Assembly: GCF_030813695.1 (NCBI RefSeq)
Contig: NZ_JAUSVA010000002.1
Location: 558,001-622,000 of the forward strand
Source of the DNA: Kitasatospora herbaricolor
GTDB taxonomy: Bacteria > Actinomycetota > Actinomycetes > Streptomycetales > Streptomycetaceae
Direction: 5' to 3'
Length of the DNA stretch: 64,000 bases
The position numbers were made by a program, and so were the translations under genes. Below the pieces are notes generated by a model. It searched no databases. It was not told the origin of the DNA and worked only from the letters and a program-made list of their open reading frames with translations. Below are positions 8,694-17,221 of this stretch, piece by piece (position 1 is the first letter of the stretch; the number at the start of each line of letters is the position of its first letter).

Positions 8694-9428
8694 TCAGATT
8701 CCTTGCGGGGACTTGGCGTTCGGACCGAAGCGCTCGGCGTCGATGCGGGCTCGCTCGGCCGGGCCCGGGACGGGCAGCTCGGTCGACGACGCGCCGATGC
8801 CGGGCGGGGCGTGGAAGCCGGGATCCGGGTCGCCGGTGATCGGCGGCCGCTGCCACGGCACGTCCCCGTCCCTGGGGGACGGGAAGGGGTGAGCCCACGG
8901 CGGTTCGCCCAGGGTGGGCCGGGTGGAGCCGGTCTCGGCGCCGCCCCGGGCCATGCCGTTGTCCGCGAAGGCGGACATCGTGGACAGCTTGTCCCCGGCG
9001 CCACCGCCACCGCCGCCGGCGGCGAACTCCGGCCCGCCGCTGCCCGTGCCGATGCCACTGATGTCGCCGTGGGCCTTCTCGTCGGAGTCGCGGTAGTTCT
9101 TCGCGGTCTTGACGAGGTTCTCACCCTGCCGGTCCATCTCCGCGGAGAGCGAGTCGAGCAGGGCCCGCCACGAATCGGTGCAGGAGTTGAGTTCGGCGCC
9201 GGTGGTCCAGCCCTTGAGTCCGGCCTCGGCCTTGTCGGAGGCGCCGAGCACGCCCTTGGTCTCCCCCGGGATCAGCTCCGCCGTCGCCTTGGCGGTCTTC
9301 CCGGCCCCGTCCAGTTCGCCGGGCTGGACGCGGAACCCCGAGCCGCCCGGTTCTGGTGCCCTTACCAATGTTGCCCCCGTGAGTGCGGATGTGTGCGGTA
9401 CGTTCGCGGGCCACCGTAGCGAGTACAT
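8694..9428 (-). CDS. WXG-like helical protein with proline/glycine-rich C-terminus
   Basis: First gene of a three-gene operon. The core (FRVQPGELDGAGKTAKATAEL ... DSWRALLDSLSAEMDRQGENLVKTAKNYRDSDEKA) is a two-helix ESX/WXG100-type fold with a W in the turn, followed by a Gly-rich stretch and a Pro-rich tail. It is presumably a secreted or surface partner of the downstream hydrolase. The start is uncertain: ATG 9428 has GGAG only 4 bases away, while TTG 9368 would remove 20 residues that look non-coding in character. Whether a type VII secretion system elsewhere exports it cannot be seen here. Confidence 0.7.
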   Translation of the reverse strand: MYSLRWPANVPHTSALTGATLVRAPEPGGSGFRVQPGELDGAGKTAKATAELIPGETKGVLGASDKAEAGLKGWTTGAELNSCTDSWRALLDSLSAEMDRQGENLVKTAKNYRDSDEKAHGDISGIGTGSGGPEFAAGGGGGGAGDKLSTMSAFADNGMARGGAETGSTRPTLGEPPWAHPFPSPRDGDVPWQRPPITGDPDPGFHAPPGIGASSTELPVPGPAERARIDAERFGPNAKSPQGI

Positions 9429-9584
9429 GACGCTCCGATCCAGCCGGGTGGCGAAGGTGTTACCCGGTGGGGACGGTGGCGACCGCCCGCGGGGCGGGCC
9501 GACGGCGGAGTGGCGGCCGCCGTCCGGGGGCGAACGGTGCTCCGTGGGCCTGTTGACGACCGGTGGGAACACCGGAGTCGGCGC

Positions 9585-9621
9585 GGGGCCGGCCCCTGGG
9601 TGGTCCCCAGGAGCCGGCCCC
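9585..9621. terminator. Hairpin terminator of the amidase gene
   Basis: Inverted repeat GGGGCCGGC...CCTGG against CCAGG...GCCGGCCCC around a short loop, about 20 bases beyond the minus-strand amidase stop at 9641. Confidence 0.65.
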
Positions 9622-9640
9622 GGCCGGTGGTGGCGGTGGG

Positions 9641-12600
9641 TCAGCCCGCCGTGTAGTACCCGGCCACGTCCGCGATCAGGTGGACGTCACCGTAGTTGTT
9701 GTACAGGTCGACCTTGCCGTTGATCACCGGGACCACGACCAGGTTCGGAATCGTCTGCCCCGCCGTGAAGTTGAGGTTCGACGCCGAGGAGCGCGGCTGC
9801 CCGTCCGGGTACACCGCGACGAAGCTCGGCGCGGTCGGGTCGGTCGCCGTCACGTTCAGCACCACCGCCGTGACGTTGGCCGGGACGCCGGAGCGACCGG
9901 TCACCTGGAGGGCCAGCGACTGGCCGCCCTGGAGCTTGCCGGCCCGAGCCCCGGTGCCGTTGCGGGTGTCCAGCAGCCGGGTCGGGCCCGCACTGACGAA
10001 GGACGAGCCGCCGCCGGTGGTGTAGTAGCTGCTGATGTCGGCGATCAGGTGGACGTCACCGTAGTTGTTGTACAGGTCGACCTTGCCGTTGATCACCGGG
10101 ACCACGACCAGGTTCGGAATCGTCTGCCCCGCCGTGAAGTTGAGGTTCGACGCCGAGGAGCGCGGCTGCCCGTCCGGGTACACCGCGACGAAGCTCGGCG
10201 CGGTCGGGTCGGTCGCCGTCACGTTCAGCACCACCGCCGTCACATCGGCCGGCACCGACTTGCCGCCGCCGAGCGGAGCACCGGCGACCTGCAGCACGAC
10301 CGACTGGCCGCCGCCCACCTTGCCCGACCGGCCACCCGTACCGTCACGGGTGTCCAGCAGCCGGGCCGGGCCGGCGGTGGAGAGCTTCGAGGTGCCGTTC
10401 GGCGAGTAGTAGCCGGTGACGTCGGCGATCAGGTGGACGTCACCGTAGTTGTTGTACAGGTCGACCTTGCCGTTGATCACCGGGACCACGACCAGGTTCG
10501 GAATCGTCTGCCCCGCCGTGAAGTTGAGGTTCGACGCCGAGGAGCGCGGCTGCCCGTCCGGGTACACCGCGACGTAGCTCGGCGCGGTCGGGTCGGTCGC
10601 CGTCACGTTCAGCACCACCGCCGTCACATCGGCCGGCACCGACTTGCCGCCGCCGAGCGGAGCACCGGCGACCTGCAGCACGACCGACTGGCCGCCGCCC
10701 ACCTTGCCCGACCGGCCACCCGTACCGTCACGGGTGTCCAGCAGCCGGGTCGGACCGGCGGGCGTGTAGCCGCTCGGCGGCGGCGTCACGGCGCTGCGCA
10801 CCTCGACGTCGCTCGCCTTGAGGTAGGCCAGCCGGTGGTTGTAGCGGATCGGGTAGTAGGTGTCCTCGCCGACGACCAGGGTCCGGTCGTTCGGCGCGTC
10901 GCCGTTGATGTTCTGGGTGTAGTAGTAGTCGCCCTTGACCGGCTCCGGACCGAGCGCCAGGTAGGACTGCCCGGCCGGCACCGTGACGCTGGTGTACGGG
11001 GCCGGGGTCAGGTTCGAGGTGTCGATCCCGGCCGGGTACTTGGACAGTTCGGGGTAGAACCGGCCGTAGACCGGCACCGAGGCGAGGCCCTGGCGCGGGG
11101 TCAGCACGGTCTGCCCGGTGCGGTTGTCGGCCGTGCCGGCGCGGCCGCCGGGGTTGGCGAACCAGGCCTTCTTGCCGCCGTACCAGACGGCCGTCCAGTC
11201 GCCCTGCTGCTCGGCGACCACGAAGCTGGTGCCGGCCACCGCCTTGGCGCGGACGTCGGCGGCCTGGGTGGTGCCGCCGTTCACCAGCGGCGCGTCGGCC
11301 GCGGGCTGGGTGCGCAGGTAGACGAAGTTCTGCGGCCGGGCCGCGGTGCCGTCGACCGGCGGGGTGTTGCTCGCGTCGAAGGCCGGCGCGATGGTCACCT
11401 TGCCGCCGGCCAGCAGCGGGCCGCCGGTGTTGGCCTGGACCGGCGCACCGAGCAGGTCCATGTAGTGGTTCCAGTCCCAGAACGTCCCCGGGTCCCAGTG
11501 CATGCCGGAGATCAGGGCCTCGGTGGGCCCCGGCACGTCGTCGTGCCCGATGATGTGCTGCCGGTCCAGCGGCACGCCGAAGCGGTCGGCCAGGTAGCGG
11601 ACCAGGGTGGCCGAGGACTGGTAGAGCTGCTCCGAGTACCAGGTGGGCTTGGTGGTCGGGAAGGCGTAGCCCTCGTGCTCGACGCCGATGCTGTGCATGT
11701 TGACGCTCTTGTTGCCCGCGTGCCAGGCGACGTCCTTGGTGTTCACCAGCTGGCTCACGTGCCCGTCCGAGGACCGCACGATGTAGTGCGCGCTGGCCTG
11801 CGTGGTCGGGTTCTGGAAGGTCGCGACCGACCCGTCGAATCCGCCCTCGGTGTCGTGGATCACGATGTACTGGATCGCGTCCCCGTCGGCGGGGCGGTTG
11901 CCCACGCTGTAGTTGCCGTACGAGGTCGGGTCGGCGGCGTTGGTCAGCGCGTAGGCGGCCGGGCGGTAGTCGCAGCCCAGGGCGGCGGGGCACTCCGGGG
12001 TGGCGTCGGCCGCCCCCTCCACGGCGCCGAGCGCGCTGCGGCTCACGGCGGCGCTCCGCGAGGCGGGGCTGCCGGTGGCCCGGGCCGGGCTCTTCGGCGC
12101 GGCGGGCGTGGACCTGGCGGCGGACGGCGCCGAGGGGGCCGGTGCGCCGCCCGGCCCGGTGGCCGGTGCCGGGGCGGTGCCCTGGCCGTCGGCGCTGGCG
12201 CGCGGGGTGAGCGCCACGTCGGTGCCGGCCGGCACGGCCGGCGCGGGCGCCAGGACGACCAGCTGGCCGTCGGCCGTGGTGCGGCGGGCGCCGATCTTGA
12301 CGGTGTCGAAGACCCGGTCGGCGAAGGCCTTGCCGCCTGCGCTGTCGGTGGACTCGCTGAACCGGGCCACCGCGTCGTACCAGGCGGCCGGGTCCTCGGA
12401 GGCGGGTCGTCCGGCGTCCTTCTGGTACTTGGCCAGCAGGGCCGCGGCCCCGCGCACGCTCTGCGCCGGGTCCGACTTCAGCTGGCCGGCGGGCCGGCCG
12501 ATCAGCTTGGCGGCCTTGTCCAGGGTGTGCAGCGCGGGGCTGTCCTTGACCTCGACCGGCGGCGGGTCCTTGCGGACCGGGGCTCCGTCGCCCCGGCCGT

Positions 12601-12973
12601 CCGCCTCAGGGCCGGGGCCCGACTTGATCGCCTTGGCCACCTCCGCGAGGTCGACCTGGGTGAGCCCCATCACGTTGTAGTTGCCCGTGGTGCTGGGCTC
12701 GCCGCCGTGCGACTCCCAGCGGGTCTGCTGGTACGAGAGCGCGAGCAGCACGCTCTGTGGCACGTGGAACTCACCGGCGGCGTCGGCGAATCCGCGTTGC
12801 AGCGAGTCCGGGCCGGTCACCGCGGCCTTGGTGGTGCCCGCGTCGGCGAGCAGCGCGAAGGTGGTGGCGGAGGCGACCACGGCCGCGCCGACCACCATCG
12901 GTATGCGCAGTCGCCGCTTGCGGCGGTGTGTCGGGAGCGGGGCGCCGTCGGGTGGGGCACTGAGGTTCGTCAA
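9641..12973 (-). CDS. Secreted N-acetylmuramoyl-L-alanine amidase with three C-terminal repeats
   Basis: 1110 residues. An N-terminal basic stretch and one hydrophobic segment (about residues 25-45) act as a signal/anchor. A lysozyme-like helical region follows (SVLLALSYQQTRWESHGG), then an Ala/Pro linker, then an amidase_2 (zinc) domain at about 365-510 with YIVIHDTEGGF (His about 373), SAHYIVRSSDG, WHAGN and IIGHDDVPGP. An SH3-like region and three about 120-residue repeats (RLLDTRDGTG ... VHLIADVTGYY) common in actinobacterial exoproteins complete it. It cleaves the lactyl-peptide bond of peptidoglycan outside the cell. The start is TTG 12973, with GGAAGG 13 bases upstream; a nearby alternative is possible. 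Confidence 0.9.
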   Translation of the reverse strand: MTNLSAPPDGAPLPTHRRKRRLRIPMVVGAAVVASATTFALLADAGTTKAAVTGPDSLQRGFADAAGEFHVPQSVLLALSYQQTRWESHGGEPSTTGNYNVMGLTQVDLAEVAKAIKSGPGPEADGRGDGAPVRKDPPPVEVKDSPALHTLDKAAKLIGRPAGQLKSDPAQSVRGAAALLAKYQKDAGRPASEDPAAWYDAVARFSESTDSAGGKAFADRVFDTVKIGARRTTADGQLVVLAPAPAVPAGTDVALTPRASADGQGTAPAPATGPGGAPAPSAPSAARSTPAAPKSPARATGSPASRSAAVSRSALGAVEGAADATPECPAALGCDYRPAAYALTNAADPTSYGNYSVGNRPADGDAIQYIVIHDTEGGFDGSVATFQNPTTQASAHYIVRSSDGHVSQLVNTKDVAWHAGNKSVNMHSIGVEHEGYAFPTTKPTWYSEQLYQSSATLVRYLADRFGVPLDRQHIIGHDDVPGPTEALISGMHWDPGTFWDWNHYMDLLGAPVQANTGGPLLAGGKVTIAPAFDASNTPPVDGTAARPQNFVYLRTQPAADAPLVNGGTTQAADVRAKAVAGTSFVVAEQQGDWTAVWYGGKKAWFANPGGRAGTADNRTGQTVLTPRQGLASVPVYGRFYPELSKYPAGIDTSNLTPAPYTSVTVPAGQSYLALGPEPVKGDYYYTQNINGDAPNDRTLVVGEDTYYPIRYNHRLAYLKASDVEVRSAVTPPPSGYTPAGPTRLLDTRDGTGGRSGKVGGGQSVVLQVAGAPLGGGKSVPADVTAVVLNVTATDPTAPSYVAVYPDGQPRSSASNLNFTAGQTIPNLVVVPVINGKVDLYNNYGDVHLIADVTGYYSPNGTSKLSTAGPARLLDTRDGTGGRSGKVGGGQSVVLQVAGAPLGGGKSVPADVTAVVLNVTATDPTAPSFVAVYPDGQPRSSASNLNFTAGQTIPNLVVVPVINGKVDLYNNYGDVHLIADISSYYTTGGGSSFVSAGPTRLLDTRNGTGARAGKLQGGQSLALQVTGRSGVPANVTAVVLNVTATDPTAPSFVAVYPDGQPRSSASNLNFTAGQTIPNLVVVPVINGKVDLYNNYGDVHLIADVAGYYTAG
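9674..10750. repeat. Three near-identical direct repeats inside the amidase gene
   Basis: A 198-bp block occurs at 9674-9871, 10043-10240 and 10427-10624. The copies are identical by eye except at about one codon (GAAGCTC against GTAGCTC). Between copies two and three, identity continues for another 120-odd bases. Periods are 369 and 384 bp. Such DNA-level identity, including third codon positions, points to recent duplication or gene conversion. Confidence 0.9.
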
Positions 12974-13359
12974 CGGAGTCTGCAGACCTTCCGGTGTCCG
13001 GGGCCGGCACGGTGCCGGGTGCGAGGGCGGGCAGTCCGGGGTGTGCTCTCAGGTGCGGGCCACCCCCGTGCGCCCAACCGTCCAGGTGTCCCGCGACGCT
13101 AGCACCCGGCCCGGCAGCCCCTTCCGGAGGGGTCCGCACTCGCGCTGGTACCGGTCCTGGGCACCCGAACGGTCGACCGGGGCCGGCCGGCAAACCCGCC
13201 CGGTGCGGCCGGAGTTCGCCTCCCCTGCGCCCCCGGCCGCGAGGGCGGGCCGGCCGGTGGCTCGGCACACCGAGCCACCGGGGCCCAGGGGTGCCGGGCC
13301 GCGGGGACGGCCCGCCGCCGACGGCCGCGGTGCCCCGCCGCCACCCGGCCGACGGTCCG
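12974..13359. other. Intergenic region upstream of the amidase
   Basis: 386 bases between the metallo-hydrolase stop and the amidase start. It must hold the amidase promoter and probably the terminator of the metallo-hydrolase gene (several GC-rich short inverted repeats around 13290-13345). No open frame here has convincing coding character. Confidence 0.5.
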
Positions 13360-14175
13360 TCAGGCCTGGTGCGCGGACGGACCGACGACTGCGGACTCCC
13401 CCGGCGCGAGCAGCACCAGGCGGTCGGCCAGGCCGGCCGCCTCGAAGGCGACCCGCAGGTGGGCCGCGCCCTCGGTGAAGTGCATCCACGAGTTGAAGTG
13501 CAGGGGCACGACCCGGCGGGCGCCGAGCACGGCCGTGGCCTCGGCGGCCTGGGCGCTGTCGAGCGTCAGCAGGGCGCCACCGAAGAGGCGGGTGCGGACG
13601 GCGCCGGCGAAGAGCAGCGCGGTGTCCACCGGGCCGGCCCGGTGGGCGATCTCCCGGACGTTGCCCATCGAGGCGTTGTCGCCGCTGACGTACACGGTGG
13701 GCAGGCCGGGGCCGGTCAGGACGAACCCGGTGACGTCGCCGGTGACGGGCTCGCAGCCCTCGGGGCCGTGCCGCGCCGGTACGGCGGTGACGACGACCGG
13801 GCCGCCGGCCGGCCGGGCCAGCTCCAGGGACTCCCAGGGGGCGAGGCCTCGGGCGGTGCCGCCGAGTCGGGCGGCGGAGGCCGGGGTGGTGACGGTGAGC
13901 GGGGCCTTCGCCAGCGCGAGCCGGCCGCCGGTGTCGAGGTTGTCGGCGTGCTGGTCGTGCGAGAGCAGCACCGCGTCGACCGGGCCGACCTGGTCGGCCG
14001 CGAGCCCGGCCGGGGCCAGCTTGCTGAGGATCAGGCCGCGCTCGGGGACGTAGTCACCGGGCTCGTCGAAGGTGGGGTCGGTCAGCAGGCGCAGGCCGCC
14101 GTACTCGATGACGGCGGTGGGGCCGCCGACGGCGTGGACGGACAGCACGGAGGCGGGCGGCACGGAGCTGGGCAT
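13360..14175 (-). CDS. MBL-fold metallo-hydrolase (UlaG-like)
   Basis: 271-residue cytoplasmic metallo-beta-lactamase-fold protein. The metal motif is LLSHDQHADNLD (HxxHxDN type as in UlaG-like hydrolases), with VTAVPARHGPEG for the next His, TVYVSGDNASMGNV for the bridging acid and VVPLHFNSWMHF for the last His. An internal ITDPTFDEPGDY-like segment is typical of the family. Substrate unknown. ATG 14175 was chosen over an upstream codon because GAGAGG lies just before it. It is divergent from a CGNR regulator, with two operator-like elements between them, so regulation by that protein is likely. Confidence 0.88.
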   Translation of the reverse strand: MPSSVPPASVLSVHAVGGPTAVIEYGGLRLLTDPTFDEPGDYVPERGLILSKLAPAGLAADQVGPVDAVLLSHDQHADNLDTGGRLALAKAPLTVTTPASAARLGGTARGLAPWESLELARPAGGPVVVTAVPARHGPEGCEPVTGDVTGFVLTGPGLPTVYVSGDNASMGNVREIAHRAGPVDTALLFAGAVRTRLFGGALLTLDSAQAAEATAVLGARRVVPLHFNSWMHFTEGAAHLRVAFEAAGLADRLVLLAPGESAVVGPSAHQA

Positions 14176-14184
14176 CAGGAGCCT

Positions 14185-14214
14185 CTCACGGAATAGTTTG
14201 CCGTTTGGCGTGAG
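14185..14214. promoter_or_regulatory. Operator-like element 1
   Basis: 30-bp element bounded by CTCACG and CGTGAG, 10 bases upstream of the metallo-hydrolase start. Its reverse complement matches element 2 (14231-14260) at 22 of 30 positions, including the core AACGGCAA. It probably binds the neighbouring CGNR regulator (inference). Confidence 0.55.
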
Positions 14215-14230
14215 AATGACGCTAGTCCTC

Positions 14231-14260
14231 CTCACGGAGAACGGCAAGAGGTACCGTGAG
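14231..14260. promoter_or_regulatory. Operator-like element 2
   Basis: 30-bp element bounded by CTCACGG and CCGTGAG, in inverted orientation to element 1 and 46 bp from it centre to centre. It overlaps the GTG 14256 start of the CGNR gene, which suggests autorepression or that translation begins at GTG 14265. Confidence 0.55.
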
Positions 14261-14885
14261 ATATGTGACTACCCCGCACACCGGGCCCGGCGACGCCGCC
14301 CCGCAGCCGCTGCCCGCCGCACCCGGCGCCGACCAGCACCCCGCACTGGCCCTGGTCAACACCCGGACCCTCCGCCCCACCGGCGCCTTCGACGACCTGG
14401 CCGACCCGCCCGCGGCCCTCGACTGGCTGGTGACCACCGGCCTGCTGCCGGCCCGCCGCAGCGGCCTCACCGCCGCCGAGACCGGGCGGCTGCGCACGCT
14501 GCGCGAGTGCGTACGCGACCTGTTCACGGCACGACTGGCCGGCGAGGCCCCGGACCGAACGGCGCTGGCCGAACTGAACGGTGCGCTCGCGGCGGCCCCC
14601 TTCACCGGCCGGCTGCACTGGGACGCCGCCGGGGAGGGCCCTCGGCTGGAGTCACGGCCGGCCGGCGGCACTCCGCTGGACGCCGCGCTCACCCGGCTCG
14701 CCAGCGACGCCGCCGAACTCCTCAGCGGCCCGCAGGCGGAGGCGATCGCGGCCTGCGCCGCCGGCGACTGCATCCGGTACTTCCTGCGCACCCACGGCGC
14801 CCGACAGTGGTGCTCGCAGCGCTGCGGCGACCGGGTCCGGGCCGCCCGCCACTACGCCCGCACCCGCGCCGCCGAGAACTCCTGA
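14256..14885 (+). CDS. CGNR zinc-finger (ABATE-type) regulator
   Basis: 209-residue protein of the ABATE/CGNR family of putative transcriptional regulators. The N-terminal domain holds HPALALVNTRTLRPTG and LDWLVTTGLL; the C-terminal zinc finger reads CAAGDCIRYFLRTHGARQWCSQRCGDRVRAARHYAR, with four cysteines in the expected spacing but a C-S-x-R variant in place of CGNR. The start is GTG 14256 (AAGAGG site 4 bases before) or GTG 14265. It is divergent from the MBL-fold gene with a shared operator-like pair, and is the likely local repressor. Confidence 0.85.
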   Translation: MRYVTTPHTGPGDAAPQPLPAAPGADQHPALALVNTRTLRPTGAFDDLADPPAALDWLVTTGLLPARRSGLTAAETGRLRTLRECVRDLFTARLAGEAPDRTALAELNGALAAAPFTGRLHWDAAGEGPRLESRPAGGTPLDAALTRLASDAAELLSGPQAEAIAACAAGDCIRYFLRTHGARQWCSQRCGDRVRAARHYARTRAAENS

Positions 14886-15101
14886 CGCCGCCTCCCGCCG
14901 GCCCGGCCGTCGGGGCCCCGACCGGCGCCGGGACGACCGCCGCCCAGGTGACCCCGAGGCAGAAGCCGCCCGTACCGGCCGGGGCGCCCGCACGGGGACG
15001 GACGGAAGCAGAAAGAACCGGCGGCACCGGAGTGGAACCGTGCGTTCCGGTACCGCCGTCTCCTAGGGTGAGAGACTCACGCACTGCCCAAGGAGGCAGC
15101 C

Positions 15102-15719
15102 ATGCGACGTTGGTTCATCATCCCGGGTGCACTCGCTCTCGCCGCGACGGTCGCGGTCCCGGTCACCCTCGCCGGCGCCACCGAACCGGCCGCCCCCGCC
15201 ACCCGCACGGTGGCCGCGGCCGCGCCGGCCCCGGAACTCTGCCCGGTGGGCTGGGGGAGCCTGCCGAAGGACCTCTCCTCCGTCAACTCGCAGCCGCTGC
15301 GGAACATCCGCACAGGCGCGCACCCCTGCTACGACCGGCTGGTCCTGGACGTACCCGGCACCTCGACCGGTGCGCCGGCCGGCTACCACGTCCGCTACGT
15401 CACCACCCTCCACCAGGACGGATCGGGCCGGGCGCTGCCGGTGCGCGGCGGCGCGATCATCGAGATCGTGGTCAACGCGCCGTCCTACGACCCCGCGACC
15501 GGCGCGCCCACCTACCCGGGCCGGGGCGGCCAGCCGCTGCCCGGCGTCAACCTGGCCGGCTACCGGACCTTCGTCGACGCCCGCTTCGGCGCCAGCTTCG
15601 AAGGCCAGACCCAGATCGGTCTCGGCGTCCGGGCCCGGCTGCCCTTCCGGGTCCACCAGCTCGACAACCGGCTGGTGATCGACGTGGCACACAGCTGGAC
15701 CGCGGCACCCGCCCGCTGA
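15102..15719 (+). CDS. Secreted AMIN-like domain protein
   Basis: 205 residues with a clear Sec signal peptide (MRRWFIIPGALALAATVAVPVTLAGA|TEP) and no lipobox. The mature part contains CPVGWGSLPKDL, HPCYDRLVLDVPG, YHVRYVTTLHQDGSG, an IIEIVVNAPSYD strand and the terminal RLPFRVHQLDNRLVIDVAHSW, matching the actinobacterial AMIN-like family thought to associate with the cell envelope. Two cysteines may form a disulfide. It is a single gene with an AGGAGG site at about 15092. Precise role unknown. Confidence 0.85.
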   Translation: MRRWFIIPGALALAATVAVPVTLAGATEPAAPATRTVAAAAPAPELCPVGWGSLPKDLSSVNSQPLRNIRTGAHPCYDRLVLDVPGTSTGAPAGYHVRYVTTLHQDGSGRALPVRGGAIIEIVVNAPSYDPATGAPTYPGRGGQPLPGVNLAGYRTFVDARFGASFEGQTQIGLGVRARLPFRVHQLDNRLVIDVAHSWTAAPAR

Positions 15720-15925
15720 ACCGACGGCCGGCCGGCAGCCCGGCCGGCCGGCACCGACCTGGTCGCTTCCACCCTCACCGGACCTCCCCACCAGCAGGAT
15801 CGCCCGGGCCGACCGCCCGACCGCGACCGCACCCGCGCCGACCGGGCGGGCAGCGGACCACCACTCCTCAGGACAGCCGCGGGCGTCCCACCCCGACGCC
15901 CGCCCCCTCGAAAGGAATGCCGCCC

Positions 15926-16297
15926 GTGATCGCCAAACCGCCGATCCCCTTCGCCGACGACCCCGCGGCGCGGGGCTGCCTGCCGGCGACCACCTGGGAG
16001 CCGGGGGCCACGCCGCCGCCCTGCGAACCCGCCGTGCAGCCCTGGCCACGGTTCGACCTGCCGCACCGCCGCTGGGGCGTCACCCTCAGCACGGTCGGCG
16101 ACGAGGGCCGGCGCGGCATCCAGCACTTCACGGTCTGCGCCGCGACCGCCGAGGAGGCGCTCGCCGCGGCGGCGGCCGAGGCGGGCACCGAGGCCGCCCG
16201 GCGCCATCGGCACGGTGCCGCGGTGGACCTCACCGGCGCCACCGTCGCCCCGGGCGAACCGTCCGCCCGCTGGCCGGACGCCCCGCCGCCCGCCTGA
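15926..16297 (+). CDS. Small hypothetical protein
   Basis: 123 residues, unrecognised. A Pro-rich N-terminal third is followed by RRWGVTLSTVGDEGRRGIQHFTVCAATAEEALAAAAAEAG, which reads as a small alpha/beta fold, then an acidic/proline tail. GTG 15926 is chosen because AAAGGA sits 9 bases before it; the ATG at 15917 would abut that site. There are no membrane segments or signal. Codon-position GC bias is consistent with a real gene, but no family can be named. Confidence 0.6.
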   Translation: MIAKPPIPFADDPAARGCLPATTWEPGATPPPCEPAVQPWPRFDLPHRRWGVTLSTVGDEGRRGIQHFTVCAATAEEALAAAAAEAGTEAARRHRHGAAVDLTGATVAPGEPSARWPDAPPPA

Positions 16298-16464
16298 CCG
16301 GGCGGCGGCACCGGGGCCGCAGGACGCGGTGCCCGAGGGGGCGGCGACCGCTCGCGTGACGGCCCCGGCGGCCGGAGTGCGGCATCCGACCGACCACCCT
16401 CGACCAGACGATGCAGGAACGCTGCAACTGGCCCCGGCACCTGCGCCTGCGTGACGGTGGCCCT

Positions 16465-17088
16465 GTGAACGCAACGCTGCAGAACTCCCCCGCGCGGGAG
16501 ACCACGCACCACGGCCCGACCGTCACCGCACGGCCCGACCGCGGTGCGGACCTGCGTGCGCTCGTGGCGCTGGTCGCCCGGGGCGACGAGGCGGCCTTCG
16601 ACCAGCTCTACGACCGGCTGGCCGGCCCGGTGCTCGGCGTGGCGGGGCGGGTGCTGCGGGATCCGGCGCAGTCCGAGGAGGTGGCGCAGGAGGTGATGCT
16701 GGAGCTGTGGCGTTCGGCCGGCCGCTACCGCCCGGACCGGGGCACGGTCCTCTCCTGGGCCCTCACCATCGCCCACCGCCGGGCCGTCGACCGGGTCCGG
16801 GCCGCCCAGGCCGCCTACGACCGGGACTGGCTGGACGCCGTCCGCTCGTACGCGCCGGTGTTCGACGAGGTCGCCGAGCAGGTGGAGCTCCGGCTCGACC
16901 AGGAGCACGTGCGGCGGCTGCTCGGGTCGCTGACCAAGGGGCAGCGGGAGTCGCTGACCCTCGCCTACTACGGCGGCTGCACCCAGGCCCAGATCGCGGC
17001 GCTCCTGGGCACCCCGCTCGGCACGGTCAAGACCCGGATCAGGGACGGCCTGATCCGCCTGCGCGACCAGTTGGCCGTGGAGTCCTGA
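16465..17088 (+). CDS. sigK: ECF RNA polymerase sigma factor, SigK-like
   Basis: 207 residues. The region 2 signature is AFDQLYDRLAGPVLGVAGRVLRDPAQSEEVAQEVMLELWRSA with GTVLSWALTIAHRRAVDRVR; region 4 is LTKGQRESLTLAYYGGCTQAQIAALLGTPLGTVKTRIRDGLIRLRDQL. The fit is to the SigK group, which is normally paired with a membrane anti-sigma factor (RskA). No such gene follows: the next gene is an SRPBCC protein, so its control is not local. The start GTG 16465 has GGTGG just upstream; an in-frame ATG at 16411 would add 18 residues of weak coding character. Confidence 0.88.
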   Translation: MNATLQNSPARETTHHGPTVTARPDRGADLRALVALVARGDEAAFDQLYDRLAGPVLGVAGRVLRDPAQSEEVAQEVMLELWRSAGRYRPDRGTVLSWALTIAHRRAVDRVRAAQAAYDRDWLDAVRSYAPVFDEVAEQVELRLDQEHVRRLLGSLTKGQRESLTLAYYGGCTQAQIAALLGTPLGTVKTRIRDGLIRLRDQLAVES

Positions 17089-17221
17089 GCACGCACAGGA
17101 CCGCCGGGCCGGCCGGCCCGGCACGACCCGGTCCGGCCAGGCCCGTCCGAACGACGTCCGGCTCCGAACCTGCCCACGGCGGACAGTCCGCGGGGCGCCA
17201 CCGCGCCCGGAGGGAGTACCG

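Noticed and set aside
9563..13102. A 1179-codon open frame on the plus strand opposite the amidase
   Set aside because: It repeats with the same period as the amidase repeats and has no recognisable motif; the minus strand encodes a clear amidase.
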